From Rapana venosa (lineage: Eukaryota; Mollusca; Gastropoda; Neogastropoda; Muricidae): DNA of 64,000 nucleotides. Shown piece by piece: positions 63,593 through 64,000 of this stretch (positions are counted from its first letter, which is position 1; the number at the start of each line of letters is the position of its first letter). The stretch covers positions 66,424,541 through 66,488,540 of the forward strand of contig CM054134.1 in the NCBI GenBank assembly GCA_028751875.1, in the 5' to 3' direction. The notes below the pieces were generated by a model, which worked only from the letters and a program-made list of their open reading frames with translations, was not told where the DNA came from and did not search any database. Position numbers and translations under genes: made by a program.

Positions 63593-63645
63593 TGGAATTT
63601 ATATAGCTCTATATCTTGCAGAAAACAAATCAAAGCGCTAAAAAG
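63590..63645 (-). mobile_element. LINE-3 3' tail, truncated copy
   Basis: GGAATTTATATAGCTCTATA, TCTTGCAGAAAACAAATC and AAAGCGCT; the trinucleotide on its left is TAC rather than AAT. Confidence 0.75.
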
Positions 63646-64000
63646 TACTCCTACTGCTACAACTTCTGCAATCACTATGCTCTTGTACTAACAAGACTAG
63701 AAATTCTTTAGAAACTACTGGCTGTGTAAGGATCTGTTATAGAGAAACGATGTCGTCATCGGGTTGCAGATACTATGCATTCATTTCCGTCAGATCAGAT
63801 CTGGAGCCTGAGGGGAGGGAGGGTAGGGAGGGTTTGGAAGGGGGGGGGGGGGGGGGGGCAAAGAGCAAATAGTATTGATGTAGCAGGTCTGCTGTGAGAC
63901 TGCACTGTATAAATTGTTTGTCAGGTGTGATGTCAGTGTGTATGTGCTGGGCTTCGTGCGTGCCTGGGCTCGTGTTTTCTGAGAATGTGTGTGCGTTGTG
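63646..64000. other. Spacer with poly-G run
   Basis: GGGA-rich 63812-63858 with 18 G near 63841. No gene supported to the window end. Confidence 0.4.

Noticed and set aside
62925..63641. 238-codon plus-strand frame
   Set aside because: Runs through a reversed SINE-A, unique spacer and trinucleotides; no shared domain.

Overview
The window is repeat-dense eukaryotic DNA, most probably from a marine gastropod or another mollusc. This is an inference from three things: tRNA-derived SINEs, several non-LTR retrotransposon families whose protein fragments resemble those common in mollusc genomes, and extreme amounts of (CA)n, (GA)n and (CT)n. I find no convincing host protein-coding gene, rRNA gene or tRNA gene. 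Nearly all long open frames are dinucleotide or trinucleotide repeats read without stops. Two 500-base N gaps (1900-2399 and 20970-21469) mark scaffold joins.

Layout. 1-2.4 kb: CA repeat, a dispersed repeat (family D) and a trinucleotide tract running into the first gap. 2.4-9.1 kb: low-quality-looking sequence with inflated homopolymers, holding three SINEs and the first part of a LINE whose clean end reaches 9.6 kb. 9.9-11.1 kb: a LINE tail fragment and a SINE bounded by long direct repeats. 11.9-13.6 kb: a tRNA/5S-like SINE, a 32-bp minisatellite and tetranucleotide repeats. 14.4-17.7 kb: a nearly full-length but dead RTE-like LINE. 19.1-20.6 kb: a pentanucleotide array followed by a 5'-truncated LINE with a 282-codon open frame. 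21.5-33 kb: microsatellites with many SINE copies embedded. 33.4-35.4 kb: an (ACACT)n array split by a LINE tail, a second family D copy and a homogenised 34-bp minisatellite. 35.7-48 kb: mainly microsatellites with embedded SINE fragments. 48-64 kb: microsatellites, a near-perfect hairpin, more SINEs, a TTTC-rich minisatellite, a hairpin-forming 25-28-bp tandem array and LINE tails.

The mobile elements fall into recognisable groups. SINE-A (about 20 copies) is tRNA-headed and ends in AATAAAA-like sequence. SINE-B (7 copies) is tRNA-headed and every copy lies on the minus strand. SINE-5S (3 copies) joins a tRNA-like A box to a segment resembling the 5S rRNA internal promoter. LINE-1 (7.6 kb), LINE-2 (RTE-like, 14.4 kb), LINE-3 (CR1/L2-like, 19.4 kb, with truncated copies at 21.7, 33.5, 46.2, 61.2 and 63.6 kb) and a RNase-H-type LINE tail at 10 kb are the non-LTR elements. 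These names are mine, not database names.

The most notable pattern is that two unrelated elements (LINE-1 and one SINE-A) are bounded exactly by imperfect direct repeats of about 100-150 bp. Many truncated copies also sit inside microsatellites with the same motif on both sides. Both are compatible with unusually long target-site duplications, or with recurrent insertion into repeats. A few short non-repetitive islands carry transcription-factor-like motifs and may be regulatory.
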